This document shows positions 32,436-40,581 of a DNA stretch of 64,000 nucleotides, in pieces. Below the pieces are notes generated by a model, which was given only the letters and a program-made list of their open reading frames with translations, was not told where the DNA came from and did no database searches. Position 1 is the stretch's first letter; the number at the start of each line of letters is the position of its first letter. The DNA comes from Nibribacter koreensis (GTDB lineage: Bacteria > Bacteroidota > Bacteroidia > Cytophagales > Hymenobacteraceae): the NCBI RefSeq assembly GCF_039541795.1, contig NZ_BAABGX010000001.1, positions 310,001 through 374,000 on the forward strand. Reading direction: 5' to 3'. The position numbers and the translations under genes are program-made.

Positions 32436-33050
32436 TTAGGACAGGTGAGACACGTCTGCGAACTTCTCTACCCACAGCATGGAGCCCGTAAAGTTGAGCT
32501 GGTACAGGCACAGGTTGTAATGGATAAAGCGGTCCATCTGGCTCAAGGGGTAATGCAACAACTGCGAGAGGAAAATGCGCATGGCCCGGCCGTGCATGCA
32601 GATGAGGATGGTTTCCTCTTCGGGCCGGGACAATATCAAATCTATGACCGGTTTTTGGCGCTCGGCTACCTGCACTGGGCTTTCTCCGCCCTCAATGGGC
32701 AAGTCAATCTCGCCTTTCTGCCAGCGGCCCAGCACCTCATAGTAATAGGCGTCCTCTTCGGGAGATATTTTGGTGCCCTCGCGCCAGCCCCAGCAAATCT
32801 CATTCAGGCCGGCATGCGCTTCATGCGGCAGACCCATATCCATAAACCCCTGCACGGATTGTTGCGCGCGTTGCAGGGTAGAGGTGTAAACCTTGTCAAA
32901 TTTTATATGCTGGTAGGCTTGGAAGAATTTCTCTGCCTGCCAGCGGCCCGTCTCATTCAATGGCGAGTCCACGCCGCTTCCCTGAACAATGCCTTGCAGG
33001 TTCAGGTCGGTTTGGCCGTGCCGGATGAGGTATATTTTTTTGAGGCTCAA
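32436..33050 (-). CDS. Histidine phosphatase family protein
   Basis: A 204-aa protein of the phosphoglycerate mutase/acid phosphatase fold. Active-site motif LIRHGQTDLN near residue 8 (phospho-His), with conserved GWREGTK-like segment near 90 and the second His in ILICMHGRAMR near 150. Substrate unknown; relatives include cobalamin and sugar phosphatases. It is divergent from the menI-like gene by 53 bp and followed by family A copy 13. Confidence 0.9.
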   Translation of the reverse strand: MSLKKIYLIRHGQTDLNLQGIVQGSGVDSPLNETGRWQAEKFFQAYQHIKFDKVYTSTLQRAQQSVQGFMDMGLPHEAHAGLNEICWGWREGTKISPEEDAYYYEVLGRWQKGEIDLPIEGGESPVQVAERQKPVIDLILSRPEEETILICMHGRAMRIFLSQLLHYPLSQMDRFIHYNLCLYQLNFTGSMLWVEKFADVSHLS

Positions 33051-33103
33051 TTTTACGCTAATTTGCAGGCCCTAAAGGTAGGGGATAAATACGAAAAGTA
33101 GCC

Positions 33104-33526
33104 ATGAAAAGACGCGCTGACGTTTCTTTAGAGCAGTTAAACGCCTGGAACAAAAACACCATGGGCGAGCATATAGGCATTGAATACACTGAGATTGGCG
33201 ACGATTATCTGGTAGGCAAAATGCCTGTGGACCACCGCACCCACCAGCCCATGGGCCTCTTGCACGGGGGCGCATCCGTAGCCCTGGCTGAGACCTTGGG
33301 AAGCGTAGGCGCCACCATGTTTCTGGATTTAGAGAAGCAGTACTGCGTGGGATTGGAAATAAATGCCAACCATATCAAGAGTGCGCGCAACGGGTATGTG
33401 TACGGCAAGGCAACGGCGGTGCACATTGGCAGAAAGACCCAAGTCTGGGAAATCCGTATCACCACAGAATCCGGCGATTTGGTGTGCATCAGTCGCATTA
33501 CCATGGCCGTGTTGGATAGAGGTTAG
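33104..33526 (+). CDS. menI: Hotdog thioesterase, probable 1,4-dihydroxy-2-naphthoyl-CoA hydrolase
   Basis: A 140-aa hotdog-fold thioesterase closely resembling E. coli YdiI/MenI along its whole length: MPVDHRTHQPMGLLHGGAS, catalytic Glu63 in LAETLGSVG, and VGLEINANHIKSAR. YdiI hydrolyses 1,4-dihydroxy-2-naphthoyl-CoA in menaquinone synthesis. Its place immediately before menF and menD, on the same strand, supports that role over a general acyl-CoA thioesterase. Confidence 0.88.
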   Translation: MKRRADVSLEQLNAWNKNTMGEHIGIEYTEIGDDYLVGKMPVDHRTHQPMGLLHGGASVALAETLGSVGATMFLDLEKQYCVGLEINANHIKSARNGYVYGKATAVHIGRKTQVWEIRITTESGDLVCISRITMAVLDRG

Positions 33527-33545
33527 TTGGGATTATTGGCAAAGC

Positions 33546-33968
33546 ATGAAACTGTCGAATTTCGAAATTGAAGATTCTATTGCGCTCAGATATGCTAATC
33601 AATATCTAGACCTTCATAATGATTATGATTTTACTGATTTTAAGTATTCAGTAAGCTCCCAAATCTTCGAAATGAGTTGGACGCCAATACAATCAATTAG
33701 TACCGTCACAAATCCAGTTACTGGTTTAAAATTGCGATTCGAGGAGGTAGATTTTCTGAAGATACAGGAAAGAGACAATGAAATGCCTTACAGTGAGGAC
33801 ACATGCATAGACATAATTGGATTTCTACCCCAAGAGATGAGGGAAGTTATGGATAGCTTTGGGGCTAAACCTGATTATGAAAACGACGATATGGTTTTCC
33901 ACTTTAGGGGAGGCCAAACTATTAAAATCTATGCAGAATCAGTTGAATTAATATTGTCTGTTAAATAA
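33546..33968 (+). CDS. AT-rich protein of unknown function inside the men cluster
   Basis: A 140-aa protein (MKLSNFEIEDSIALRYANQY). Not recognised. It is acidic, with alternating short strands and helices, no signal peptide, no membrane segment and no clear catalytic motif; the pattern is like small cytosolic immunity-type proteins, but this is a guess. The gene has visibly lower GC (about 36 percent by eye) and different codon use from the menI and menF genes on either side, suggesting recent acquisition. It lies 19 bp after menI and 28 bp before menF. Confidence 0.75.
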   Translation: MKLSNFEIEDSIALRYANQYLDLHNDYDFTDFKYSVSSQIFEMSWTPIQSISTVTNPVTGLKLRFEEVDFLKIQERDNEMPYSEDTCIDIIGFLPQEMREVMDSFGAKPDYENDDMVFHFRGGQTIKIYAESVELILSVK

Positions 33969-33996
33969 AAAGCTAGTTGCACTTAATTATAATTGA

Positions 33997-35220
33997 ATGC
34001 CAGACGATAGTACTTCGGTTTCCCCTTTGCCGGAAGCCTTGCCAATTGACATTGCCCATTCGCTTTTCTTGGCTGGCGTAGAGACGGACTTACCGTCTGT
34101 GCTGTGGCGGTTACCCAATCAAACCGAAGTACAGGTGCTGGTAGCCACTTCAGGCAGCCAAACATCGCTTCCGCCTTTAGAGGGACCCGTCCCTGGTTTT
34201 GCGTTCTGCCCGTTTGAAGTGTCAGAAATGGCGCTCAACCAGTTTCTACCCGCAGATATCTACTATTGCGGTAAAGCCGATGCTCAGCTTCAGGTCAACA
34301 CCACTGCACTGCCAGAGCGTTTTTGGCCTCTTTTCCAGGAAATAGCCCAAAAACGGCAGCTTCACCCATTGACAGACTGGCCGGTTCACCCTGATGGACA
34401 GACATCCCAAATAGCCAGAGAAGCCTTTGAGGAAACGGTCACCACCGCCGTGAACGCCATGCAGGCCGGCTGTCTGGAGAAGGTGGTATTGTCACGTACC
34501 AAAACCTTGCCGCTGGCGAAGGAGGTAGACATCCTGCAACAATTCACCCAACTGACTCAATTGTACCCGACGGCGTTTATTTCCTTGGTAGCCATTCCGG
34601 GAGTGGGGACGTGGTTAGGCGCTACCCCAGAATTATTGGTGCAGATAGACAAGCACAAAGTGTTCAGGACGGTGGCCTTGGCCGGGACGCAACCCTTGAC
34701 TGATGGCCTTACGCCCGCCGATGCTATCTGGCGCCAGAAGGAGATTGAGGAACAAGCCCTAGTGCAGCGCTACATTGTGAGCTGTTTCCGGCATTTGCGC
34801 CTGCGCGAATATGTGGAGATGGGCCCTCGCACCATTTTGGCGGGTAACCTTTTGCATTTGCGCACCGACTTTAGCGCGGCCATGGACGAAGTAGGCTTCC
34901 CGAAATTGGGTACCCAGATGCTGCAGTTGTTGCACCCCACCTCGGCGGTAGGCGGTATGCCCAGAGCCGCGGCCTTGAAAATGATTAGCCAACTGGAGCC
35001 GCACCAACGACGGTACTACAGCGGGTATCTAGGCCCGGTGCAGATAGAAGGGGAGACCAATCTGTTTGTGAATTTGCGCTGTGTGGAACTGGGCCAAGAC
35101 ACCGTGACTGCCTACGCTGGCGCGGGCATGACCCCCGACTCAAACCCGGCCAAAGAATGGCTGGAAACCGAACTGAAGATGCAGACCGTCCTGCGTCTTT
35201 TCCAAGATTCTGATTCATGA
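33997..35220 (+). CDS. menF: Isochorismate synthase
   Basis: Converts chorismate to isochorismate for menaquinone. The 407-aa protein has the chorismate-binding C-terminal domain: KVVLSRTK near residue 165, LAGTQPLTDG near 230, LHPTSAVGGMP, RRYYSGYLGP and AGAGMTPDSNPAKEWLETE (Mg-binding Glu). It overlaps menD by 4 bp (ATGA). Unusual: a nearly complete family A palindrome (34318-34356) lies in frame at about codons 108-120, encoding RFWPLFQEIAQKR, in the variable N-terminal part. Confidence 0.95.
   Translation: MPDDSTSVSPLPEALPIDIAHSLFLAGVETDLPSVLWRLPNQTEVQVLVATSGSQTSLPPLEGPVPGFAFCPFEVSEMALNQFLPADIYYCGKADAQLQVNTTALPERFWPLFQEIAQKRQLHPLTDWPVHPDGQTSQIAREAFEETVTTAVNAMQAGCLEKVVLSRTKTLPLAKEVDILQQFTQLTQLYPTAFISLVAIPGVGTWLGATPELLVQIDKHKVFRTVALAGTQPLTDGLTPADAIWRQKEIEEQALVQRYIVSCFRHLRLREYVEMGPRTILAGNLLHLRTDFSAAMDEVGFPKLGTQMLQLLHPTSAVGGMPRAAALKMISQLEPHQRRYYSGYLGPVQIEGETNLFVNLRCVELGQDTVTAYAGAGMTPDSNPAKEWLETELKMQTVLRLFQDSDS
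34318..34356. repeat. Family A palindrome, copy 14, inside menF coding sequence
   Basis: CGTTTTTGGCCTCTTTTCC and AGGAAATAGCCCAAAAACGG. Matches the consensus at most positions and is read through in frame without a stop. Confidence 0.8.
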
Positions 35221-36947
35221 TTTTACAATCTGTCATTGACATAGCCGAAATCTGCGCCCGCAAAGACGTGCAAGACATTGTCTTGTCGCCGGGTTCCCGG
35301 TGCGCGCCTTTGGTGCTGGCTTTTGCCCGTCACCCGCAATTGCGCGTACGCACAGTTCCAGATGAGCGAAGCGCGGCCTTTATAGGTTTAGGCATTGCCC
35401 AACAAACCCAGAAGCCGGTGGTCTTGGTATGCACGTCGGGCACGGCCGCTTATAATTATGCGCCTGCCGTGGCCGAAGCCTATTACCAGCACATTCCTTT
35501 ACTGGTCTTGACCGCAGACCGTCCGCCGGAATGGGTAGACCAGCTAGACGGACAGACCATCAAACAATCGCAAATCTATGGTGGCCATGTTAAGCGGAGT
35601 CTGGATTTTCCGGTGGAGACCAATCATGCAGATTCTCAATGGCATGCCACTCGGCTTATCAATGAAGCGCTCAATGAAACCGTAGCTTTCCCGGAAGGCC
35701 CCGTGCACATCAACATCCCCTTACGTGAGCCTTTTTATCCGGAGGAAGGGGAGACGTTTGCTTACAGCTCAGAGGTTAAGATTATTGAGGAAGTATCACC
35801 TTCTGGGCAGTTGGCATCAGAAGCAGTCTCCACTTTGCAGGCTGAGTTGAAAGGCTTCAAGCGGGTTCTGGTAGTGGCTGGGCAGGGAAGAAAAGACCAG
35901 GACTTGCAAGAGGCGGTGCAGAACTTCTGCCGAATGACAGGGGCTGTGTTTGTCACGGATACCATCAGCAACCTGCAGATAGAAGGCGAGACCATCAATT
36001 ACCACGACGTGTTTCTGGCGGCCAAGGCAGTGAAGGCAGAGCCGTCTATTCAACCTGATTTACTCATTACTTTCCATAAATCGCTTATCTCCAAAAACCT
36101 GAAACTGTATTTGCGCGGCCAGCAGCAAATGCAACACTGGCACGTGCAACCCGCAGGGCAGGTGGCTGACACCTTTCAGGCCTTGACGCGCATTATCAGA
36201 GCAAGGCCAGAGTCGTTTTTCCAGCAAATCACCTTCACTCAAAGCGAGCAAACCGTGGCACCTGCCTTTGCCAACGCCTGGTTTGAGTTGAACGCGCAGG
36301 GGCATTCAGTTTTGGAGAGATTCCAGGAAAACAGCCCATTTTCGGAGTTCAAGGCTTGTCATCAAGTGCTTAGGAATCTGCCGGCCAACAGTTTGTTGCA
36401 TTTAGCCAACAGCATGAGCGTGCGCTATGCCAATTTGATTGGGGTTTCTGAACTGGAGAACGTAGAAGTGATGGCCAACCGCGGCACCAGCGGCATTGAT
36501 GGAAGTACCAGTACCGCCGTGGGCGCCGCCCTCAGCACTGACCTATTGGTGACCCTGCTCACCGGCGACATGGCCTTCTTGTATGACCGCAACGCGCTCT
36601 GGCACAACTACCTTCCGCAGAACCTAAGGATAGTAGTCTTGAACAATCACGGCGGCGGCATCTTCAGGATGATAGAAGGACCGCGCAACCAGCCAGAGTT
36701 GCGTCCTTTCTTTGAAACCGACCAACGCCAGACCGCCCAGAAAACTGCCGAGGACATGGGCTTGACTTATCTGAAAGTCACCGATGGGAATGCCTTAGCA
36801 GAAGCCTTGCCTAAATTCTTCGACCTTAGCGCCGGGCCTCAGTTATTGGAGGTGGAGACCAGCAGCCCGGAAAATTATCAGGTGTTTGCCGCATACCGAG
36901 AAATGGTGCAACAAGAAATCTCGCTGGATAAGAATTCGTCCCTCTAA
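35217..36947 (+). CDS. menD: 2-succinyl-5-enolpyruvyl-6-hydroxy-3-cyclohexene-1-carboxylate synthase
   Basis: Thiamine diphosphate enzyme joining isochorismate and 2-oxoglutarate (SEPHCHC synthase). The 576-aa protein has LSPGSRCAPLVLAF near residue 22, the catalytic Glu region DERSAAFIGLGIAQ, CTSGTAAYNYAPAVAEAYY, and the diphosphate-binding GDMAFLYDRNALWHNYL near 460 with NNHGGGIF. Translationally coupled to menF. A degenerate family A match lies within (36307-36345). Confidence 0.96.
   Translation: MILQSVIDIAEICARKDVQDIVLSPGSRCAPLVLAFARHPQLRVRTVPDERSAAFIGLGIAQQTQKPVVLVCTSGTAAYNYAPAVAEAYYQHIPLLVLTADRPPEWVDQLDGQTIKQSQIYGGHVKRSLDFPVETNHADSQWHATRLINEALNETVAFPEGPVHINIPLREPFYPEEGETFAYSSEVKIIEEVSPSGQLASEAVSTLQAELKGFKRVLVVAGQGRKDQDLQEAVQNFCRMTGAVFVTDTISNLQIEGETINYHDVFLAAKAVKAEPSIQPDLLITFHKSLISKNLKLYLRGQQQMQHWHVQPAGQVADTFQALTRIIRARPESFFQQITFTQSEQTVAPAFANAWFELNAQGHSVLERFQENSPFSEFKACHQVLRNLPANSLLHLANSMSVRYANLIGVSELENVEVMANRGTSGIDGSTSTAVGAALSTDLLVTLLTGDMAFLYDRNALWHNYLPQNLRIVVLNNHGGGIFRMIEGPRNQPELRPFFETDQRQTAQKTAEDMGLTYLKVTDGNALAEALPKFFDLSAGPQLLEVETSSPENYQVFAAYREMVQQEISLDKNSSL
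36307..36345. repeat. Family A palindrome, copy 15, degenerate, inside menD
   Basis: The right half (TTCCAGGAAAACAGCCCA then TTTTCGG) is close to consensus; the left half is reduced to GTTTTGG. Encodes LERFQENSPFSE in frame. Confidence 0.45.
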
Positions 36948-37034
36948 CTATAGCAATATTCGCTTTTTGTGATTGCATCTTTTTAAGTACCAACGTATAA
37001 GGAGGTAGGGCGCTACAGTAAAGGCGTAAAAAAG

Positions 37035-37511
37035 ATGGCATGGACAAACAACGTTGATTCCTGGCAAACCAAACATCATCCTATCATCTATGACATAGGA
37101 AGGGTGGCCTTAGGCTTGTTCCTTTTATACAAGGGCTTGATGTTTATCTCAGACACGTCGGCACTGGCACAGATCATGGAAAAAAGCCAGTTTGAGTTTG
37201 TGGCTTTAGGGTTGGCGCACCTGGTGGCGTTTGCCCACTTGGTAGGCGGTCCTATGATAGCCCTGGGCCTGAAAACCCGGTTTGCGGCGGCGGTGCAAAT
37301 TCCCATTCTGTTGGGCGCGGTGTTGTTTGTGAATCCAGACAGAGGCTTTTATTCTGAGAACACAGAGTTGTGGCTCTCCATCATTACCTTGGTGTTGTTG
37401 GTGGTGTATTTGATTGGCGGTTCTGGGTATTACTCCCTAGACCGTAAAATGGATGAGCATGCCACCAGAACAGACCCATTGTGGCACCATGACACCCACA
37501 GTTATGATTAA
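37035..37511 (+). CDS. DoxX family membrane protein
   Basis: A 158-aa integral membrane protein with four predicted helices (about residues 22-42, 58-85, 88-108 and 118-140) in DoxX order, including LGLFLLYKGLMFI and LAHLVAFAHLVGG. DoxX proteins relate to quinone-linked oxidoreduction or thiosulfate oxidation in archaea, but most bacterial members are uncharacterised. It sits between menD and menB on the same strand. Followed by family A copy 16. Confidence 0.85.
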   Translation: MAWTNNVDSWQTKHHPIIYDIGRVALGLFLLYKGLMFISDTSALAQIMEKSQFEFVALGLAHLVAFAHLVGGPMIALGLKTRFAAAVQIPILLGAVLFVNPDRGFYSENTELWLSIITLVLLVVYLIGGSGYYSLDRKMDEHATRTDPLWHHDTHSYD

Positions 37512-37529
37512 TACCTTTTGATCAAGTTT

Positions 37530-37567
37530 CGTTTTTGGCCTGTTTCCCAAGAAATAAGCTAAAAATG
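37530..37567. repeat. Family A palindrome, copy 16 (degenerate)
   Basis: CGTTTTTGGCCTGTTTCCC on the left, AAGCTAAAAATGA on the right; the right arm has decayed. Lies 18 bp after the DoxX stop. Confidence 0.7.
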
Positions 37568-37634
37568 ATGCCTGAACCTAAGCGGCTTACCTACCGTACG
37601 TATAATCCCTATACAGCATCCTATGTAGCTTACT

Positions 37635-37670
37635 TAGAAAGTCCTTGCATTCACGTGCCAGGACTTTCTA
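37635..37670. terminator. Hairpin overlapping the menB promoter region
   Basis: Arms TAGAAAGTCC and GGACTTTCTA around a 16-nt loop. Could terminate read-through from the DoxX gene or act in the menB leader. Confidence 0.55.
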
Positions 37671-37676
37671 CCTTTA
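37645..37676 (+). promoter_or_regulatory. Probable promoter of menB
   Basis: TTG at 37645-37647, 21 nt, TACCTTTA at 37669-37676 (7 of 8 fit to TAnnTTTG box with final A). Overlaps the hairpin at 37635-37670. Confidence 0.45.
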
Positions 37677-37707
37677 CGGCTGTATTGTTTTACTAACGTA
37701 AGATTTC

Positions 37708-38532
37708 ATGAACAGCAACTACAACTGGTCTACCCTTAAGGAATACAAAGAAATTTTATTTCAATTTTATAACGGCATCGCCAAAATCAGCATTAACCGC
37801 CCAGAGGTGCACAACGCGTTCACGCCGCGCACCGTGGCTGAGATGATTGATGCCATGAACATCTGCCGTGACAACTCAGACATTGGGGTCATCATCTTGA
37901 CCGGTGAAGGCGGAAAGGCCTTCTGCTCGGGTGGCGACCAAAGCGTACGCGGACATGGCGGCTACATTGGCGAAGACACCGTTCCGCGCCTAAACGTGCT
38001 GGACTTGCAGATGCAGATCAGACGCATCCCGAAGCCCGTGATTGCCATGGTAGCCGGCTGGGCCATTGGCGGCGGACACGTATTGCACGTAGTGTGTGAC
38101 TTGTCTATAGCGGCACACAATGCACGCTTCGGTCAGACGGGACCTAAGGTTGGTTCGTTTGATGGCGGCTTTGGTGCTTCTTATTTGGCCCGCGTGGTAG
38201 GTCAGAAGAAAGCCCGCGAAATCTGGTATCTCTGCGACCAGTACAATGCTCAAGAAGCCTTAGATATGGGGCTTGTGAACAAGGTTGTGCCGTTGGAGCA
38301 ACTAGAGGAAACTACCGTAGCTTGGTGCGAGAAAATTCTGGAGAAAAGCCCATTGGCCCTGCGCATGCTCAAAGCCTCTTTCAACGCCGAGTTGGATGGT
38401 CAGTCCGGTATCCAGCAATTGGCCGGTGACGCTACTTTGTTATATTACCTCTCAGACGAAGCAAAAGAAGGCAAAAACGCCTTCCTGGAAAAGCGCAAGC
38501 CAGACTTCTCTAAGTATCCAAAGTTCCCTTGA
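37708..38532 (+). CDS. menB: 1,4-dihydroxy-2-naphthoyl-CoA synthase
   Basis: Crotonase-fold enzyme closing the naphthoquinone ring. The 274-aa protein has NRPEVHNAFTPRTVAEM near residue 31, CSGGDQSVRGHGGYIG near 72, GWAIGGGHVLHVVCDL (oxyanion hole) and GPKVGSFDGGFGASYLAR with the catalytic Asp, then the late KPDFSKYPKFP tail, all diagnostic for MenB rather than other crotonases. Followed by a strong terminator within word-repeat element B2. Confidence 0.97.
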   Translation: MNSNYNWSTLKEYKEILFQFYNGIAKISINRPEVHNAFTPRTVAEMIDAMNICRDNSDIGVIILTGEGGKAFCSGGDQSVRGHGGYIGEDTVPRLNVLDLQMQIRRIPKPVIAMVAGWAIGGGHVLHVVCDLSIAAHNARFGQTGPKVGSFDGGFGASYLARVVGQKKAREIWYLCDQYNAQEALDMGLVNKVVPLEQLEETTVAWCEKILEKSPLALRMLKASFNAELDGQSGIQQLAGDATLLYYLSDEAKEGKNAFLEKRKPDFSKYPKFP

Positions 38533-38540
38533 TTTTTTAT

Positions 38541-38715
38541 AGACACAAGACATAAGATTTAAGACACAAGACTTTTTCAAAAGAGGTAGCTTTTATAAAA
38601 GCTACCTCTTTTTTTCTGCCATATCTTTGGACCAGTAGGGTCATTAAACGCGCATAAATTTTTAAAGTCTTGAATCTTATGTCTTGTGTCTTACGTCCAA
38701 CACGTGTCTTACATC
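38541..38715. repeat. Composite word-repeat element B2 between menB and menE
   Basis: Left arm 38541-38574 (AGACACAAGACATAAGA, TTTAAGACACAAGACTT) and right arm 38664-38693 (AAAGTCTTGAATCTTATG, TCTTGTGTCTTA) are inverted; the 17 bases AGACACAAGACATAAGA match exactly. The menB terminator lies between the arms. Confidence 0.8.
38579..38616 (+). terminator. Intrinsic terminator of menB
   Basis: Perfect 17-bp arms (AAAAGAGGTAGCTTTTA and complement) followed by seven or more T. Forms the central hairpin of element B2. Confidence 0.92.
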
Positions 38716-38736
38716 AAATGCTCAAACGCCACATCT

Positions 38737-39831
38737 ATGCCTGACCACCTGCTGTTAAATGGAAAGAAGTTTTTTCTGGATGAAGTGCAAGAGTACTCTT
38801 ACCGGGAGAGTATTCCCTTGGACGGCTATGAGATAAAGACGCTGGAGTTCTGTAAGAATTGGTTGCAAGGCGTGCAGGAGTTTCCGGTCATGACCTCGGG
38901 GAGTACGGGCACGCCCAAGGTGATTACTTTGACGCGGGAGCAGATGGAAGCCAGCGCCAAGCGCACGTTGCGTATTTTTAATCTTCAGCCCGAAGACAAA
39001 GTACTGGTCTGCCTGAACACCGAATACATTGCCGGCATGATGATGTTGGTGCGCGGACTAGTAGGTGAGTTGCACATGACCATCATTGAACCAATTGGGA
39101 ATCCCTTGGCCAATGTAGACGCAGACGCCTCTTTTGACTTTGTGGCCATGGTGCCCTTGCAACTGCAACAACTGCTAGAGCAGACTCCAGAGAAGGTAGA
39201 ACAGCTTAACCAAATGAAAGCCTTGCTCTTGGGCGGGGCCGCCATCCAAAGAAACCTTGAGGACGCAGTGCAAAGCCTTCAAGTGCCCGTTTACCAAAGC
39301 TATGGCATGACCGAGACCGTCTCGCATGTAGCGGTGAGGCAGTTGAACGGCAAAGACCGAAGCGAGTACTACGTGGCTCCCCCAGAAGTGACGCTGGGAC
39401 AGGATGAGAGAGGCTGTCTCACCATTTCCGCAGAGGTTACCAAACATGAAACGTTGGTGACCAATGATCTGGTAGAAATGCGTGATTCTCAATCCTTTAA
39501 ATGGCTGGGCCGTGCGGACAATACCATCAATTCTGGTGGGGTGAAAGTACAGTTGGAAAAAGTAGAACAGGCCTTGGGCGATGCTATGTCCAGCCTGGGC
39601 ATGAGCAGAAGGTTTTTTGCCGCTGCCCTGCCAGATGAGGCTTTGGGCGAACGATTGATTGCGGTATTGGAGGGTTCTCCTTTAACAGATGAGGAAGAAC
39701 AAAACCTGAAAGGGATGCTCACCGAGCAATTGGGCAAGTATGAGATTCCCAAGCAGTTTGGGTACCTGCCCAGACTACCAGAAACCGCTACTGGTAAGGT
39801 AGACCGTAGAGGAGGAATGGCCTTGTTGTAG
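38737..39831 (+). CDS. menE: O-succinylbenzoate-CoA ligase
   Basis: AMP-forming acyl-CoA synthetase of menaquinone synthesis. From the ATG at 38737 (MPDHLLLNGKKFF) the protein is 364 aa, shorter than the roughly 450-490 aa of many MenE but with all core motifs: P-loop MTSGSTGTPKVITL, SYGMTETVSHVAV, LGRADNTINSGGVKV and terminal PETATGKVDRRG. An in-frame start at 38686 lies in repeat element B2 and is rejected. No menC is found in the window. Confidence 0.93.
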   Translation: MPDHLLLNGKKFFLDEVQEYSYRESIPLDGYEIKTLEFCKNWLQGVQEFPVMTSGSTGTPKVITLTREQMEASAKRTLRIFNLQPEDKVLVCLNTEYIAGMMMLVRGLVGELHMTIIEPIGNPLANVDADASFDFVAMVPLQLQQLLEQTPEKVEQLNQMKALLLGGAAIQRNLEDAVQSLQVPVYQSYGMTETVSHVAVRQLNGKDRSEYYVAPPEVTLGQDERGCLTISAEVTKHETLVTNDLVEMRDSQSFKWLGRADNTINSGGVKVQLEKVEQALGDAMSSLGMSRRFFAAALPDEALGERLIAVLEGSPLTDEEEQNLKGMLTEQLGKYEIPKQFGYLPRLPETATGKVDRRGGMALL

Positions 39832-39879
39832 GACGTTTTTAGCTTATTTTCTGGAAAACAAGCCAAAACGGCCTACAAC
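39825..39879. repeat. Family A palindrome, copy 17, with 8-bp stem extensions
   Basis: Core 39834-39871 (CGTTTTTAGCTTATTTTC and CAAGCCAAAACGG); GTTGTAGG before and CCTACAAC after extend the stem. The left extension includes the menE stop codon. Between convergent genes. Confidence 0.88.
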
Positions 39880-39909
39880 AATTTAGCACAACCACCCTCT
39901 AGAAGCTTA

Positions 39910-40581
39910 TTATTTGACTTTGGGTTGTTTATTGTATTCTAGAAGTGCTTCGTATGGGGTTTCTTTTTTTAGAATATTCTTTGCCTTCTCGTTATCATGC
40001 ATCATCACTAACAAAGAATCTTGCTGTAGTACTTGCATTTTGCCTTCACCTTTCTGAAAAAATTTGAAGTACCCGCTGGGCAGACTCGCAGTGTTTTGCG
40101 GTGCCGGCAGAAAAGAATACGCATTAATCTTCCCTTCCACAGATTTGAACAGCCAGCAATTGCCAGTGGGAATACCTGGTACAGATTGTTTTTTATTAGT
40201 GAAGACCTTGGTGATAGACCTTGTATCTTGGGGATATATTTTCAAATTTCGGGCTGGGTCGTTTAGTTTTTTAGACAAATCCAGAGTTTCTAAATAGCTG
40301 GAGTTTTTCCAGTCAAACCTTATTTTACCCTGCATTTTTTTGACGGTACTGTCTTTCATCACTACTATATAAGTAGACAAAGGATTTTTTAGGGCAAAGC
40401 TTTTTTCTCTTTCCGCCATAGACATGGTAAGCATCATCTGCGTTTGTTGATGCATTTGCCTGTGCATGTGTTGGTTGGCTAATAAGTTGGCAGCTTGCGT
40501 CTGGTAATTTTGTCCAAATACAGAAGTGACAGAACCTGAAAGGATTGTAGTTAAAATGGCTAAGAATAAGGTTTTTTTCAT
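39910..40581 (-). CDS. Secreted protein of unknown function
   Basis: A 223-aa protein starting MKKTLFLAILTTILSG, with a signal peptide ending near VFGQ; six more codons upstream are possible. A His/Gln/Met-rich stretch follows (NQHMHRQMHQQTQMMLTMSM, residues about 37-56), which could bind metal but is not a known motif. Two further halves look like beta-rich domains (STYIVVMKDSTVKKMQGKI, similar to DUF-type periplasmic proteins). Not recognised. It lies between menE and pyc, with no operon partner. Confidence 0.75.
   Translation of the reverse strand: MKKTLFLAILTTILSGSVTSVFGQNYQTQAANLLANQHMHRQMHQQTQMMLTMSMAEREKSFALKNPLSTYIVVMKDSTVKKMQGKIRFDWKNSSYLETLDLSKKLNDPARNLKIYPQDTRSITKVFTNKKQSVPGIPTGNCWLFKSVEGKINAYSFLPAPQNTASLPSGYFKFFQKGEGKMQVLQQDSLLVMMHDNEKAKNILKKETPYEALLEYNKQPKVK

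Noticed and set aside
37635..37670. Hairpin before menB as a definite terminator of the DoxX gene.
   Set aside because: No T-run follows and it overlaps a promoter-like sequence; kept only as a low-confidence feature.
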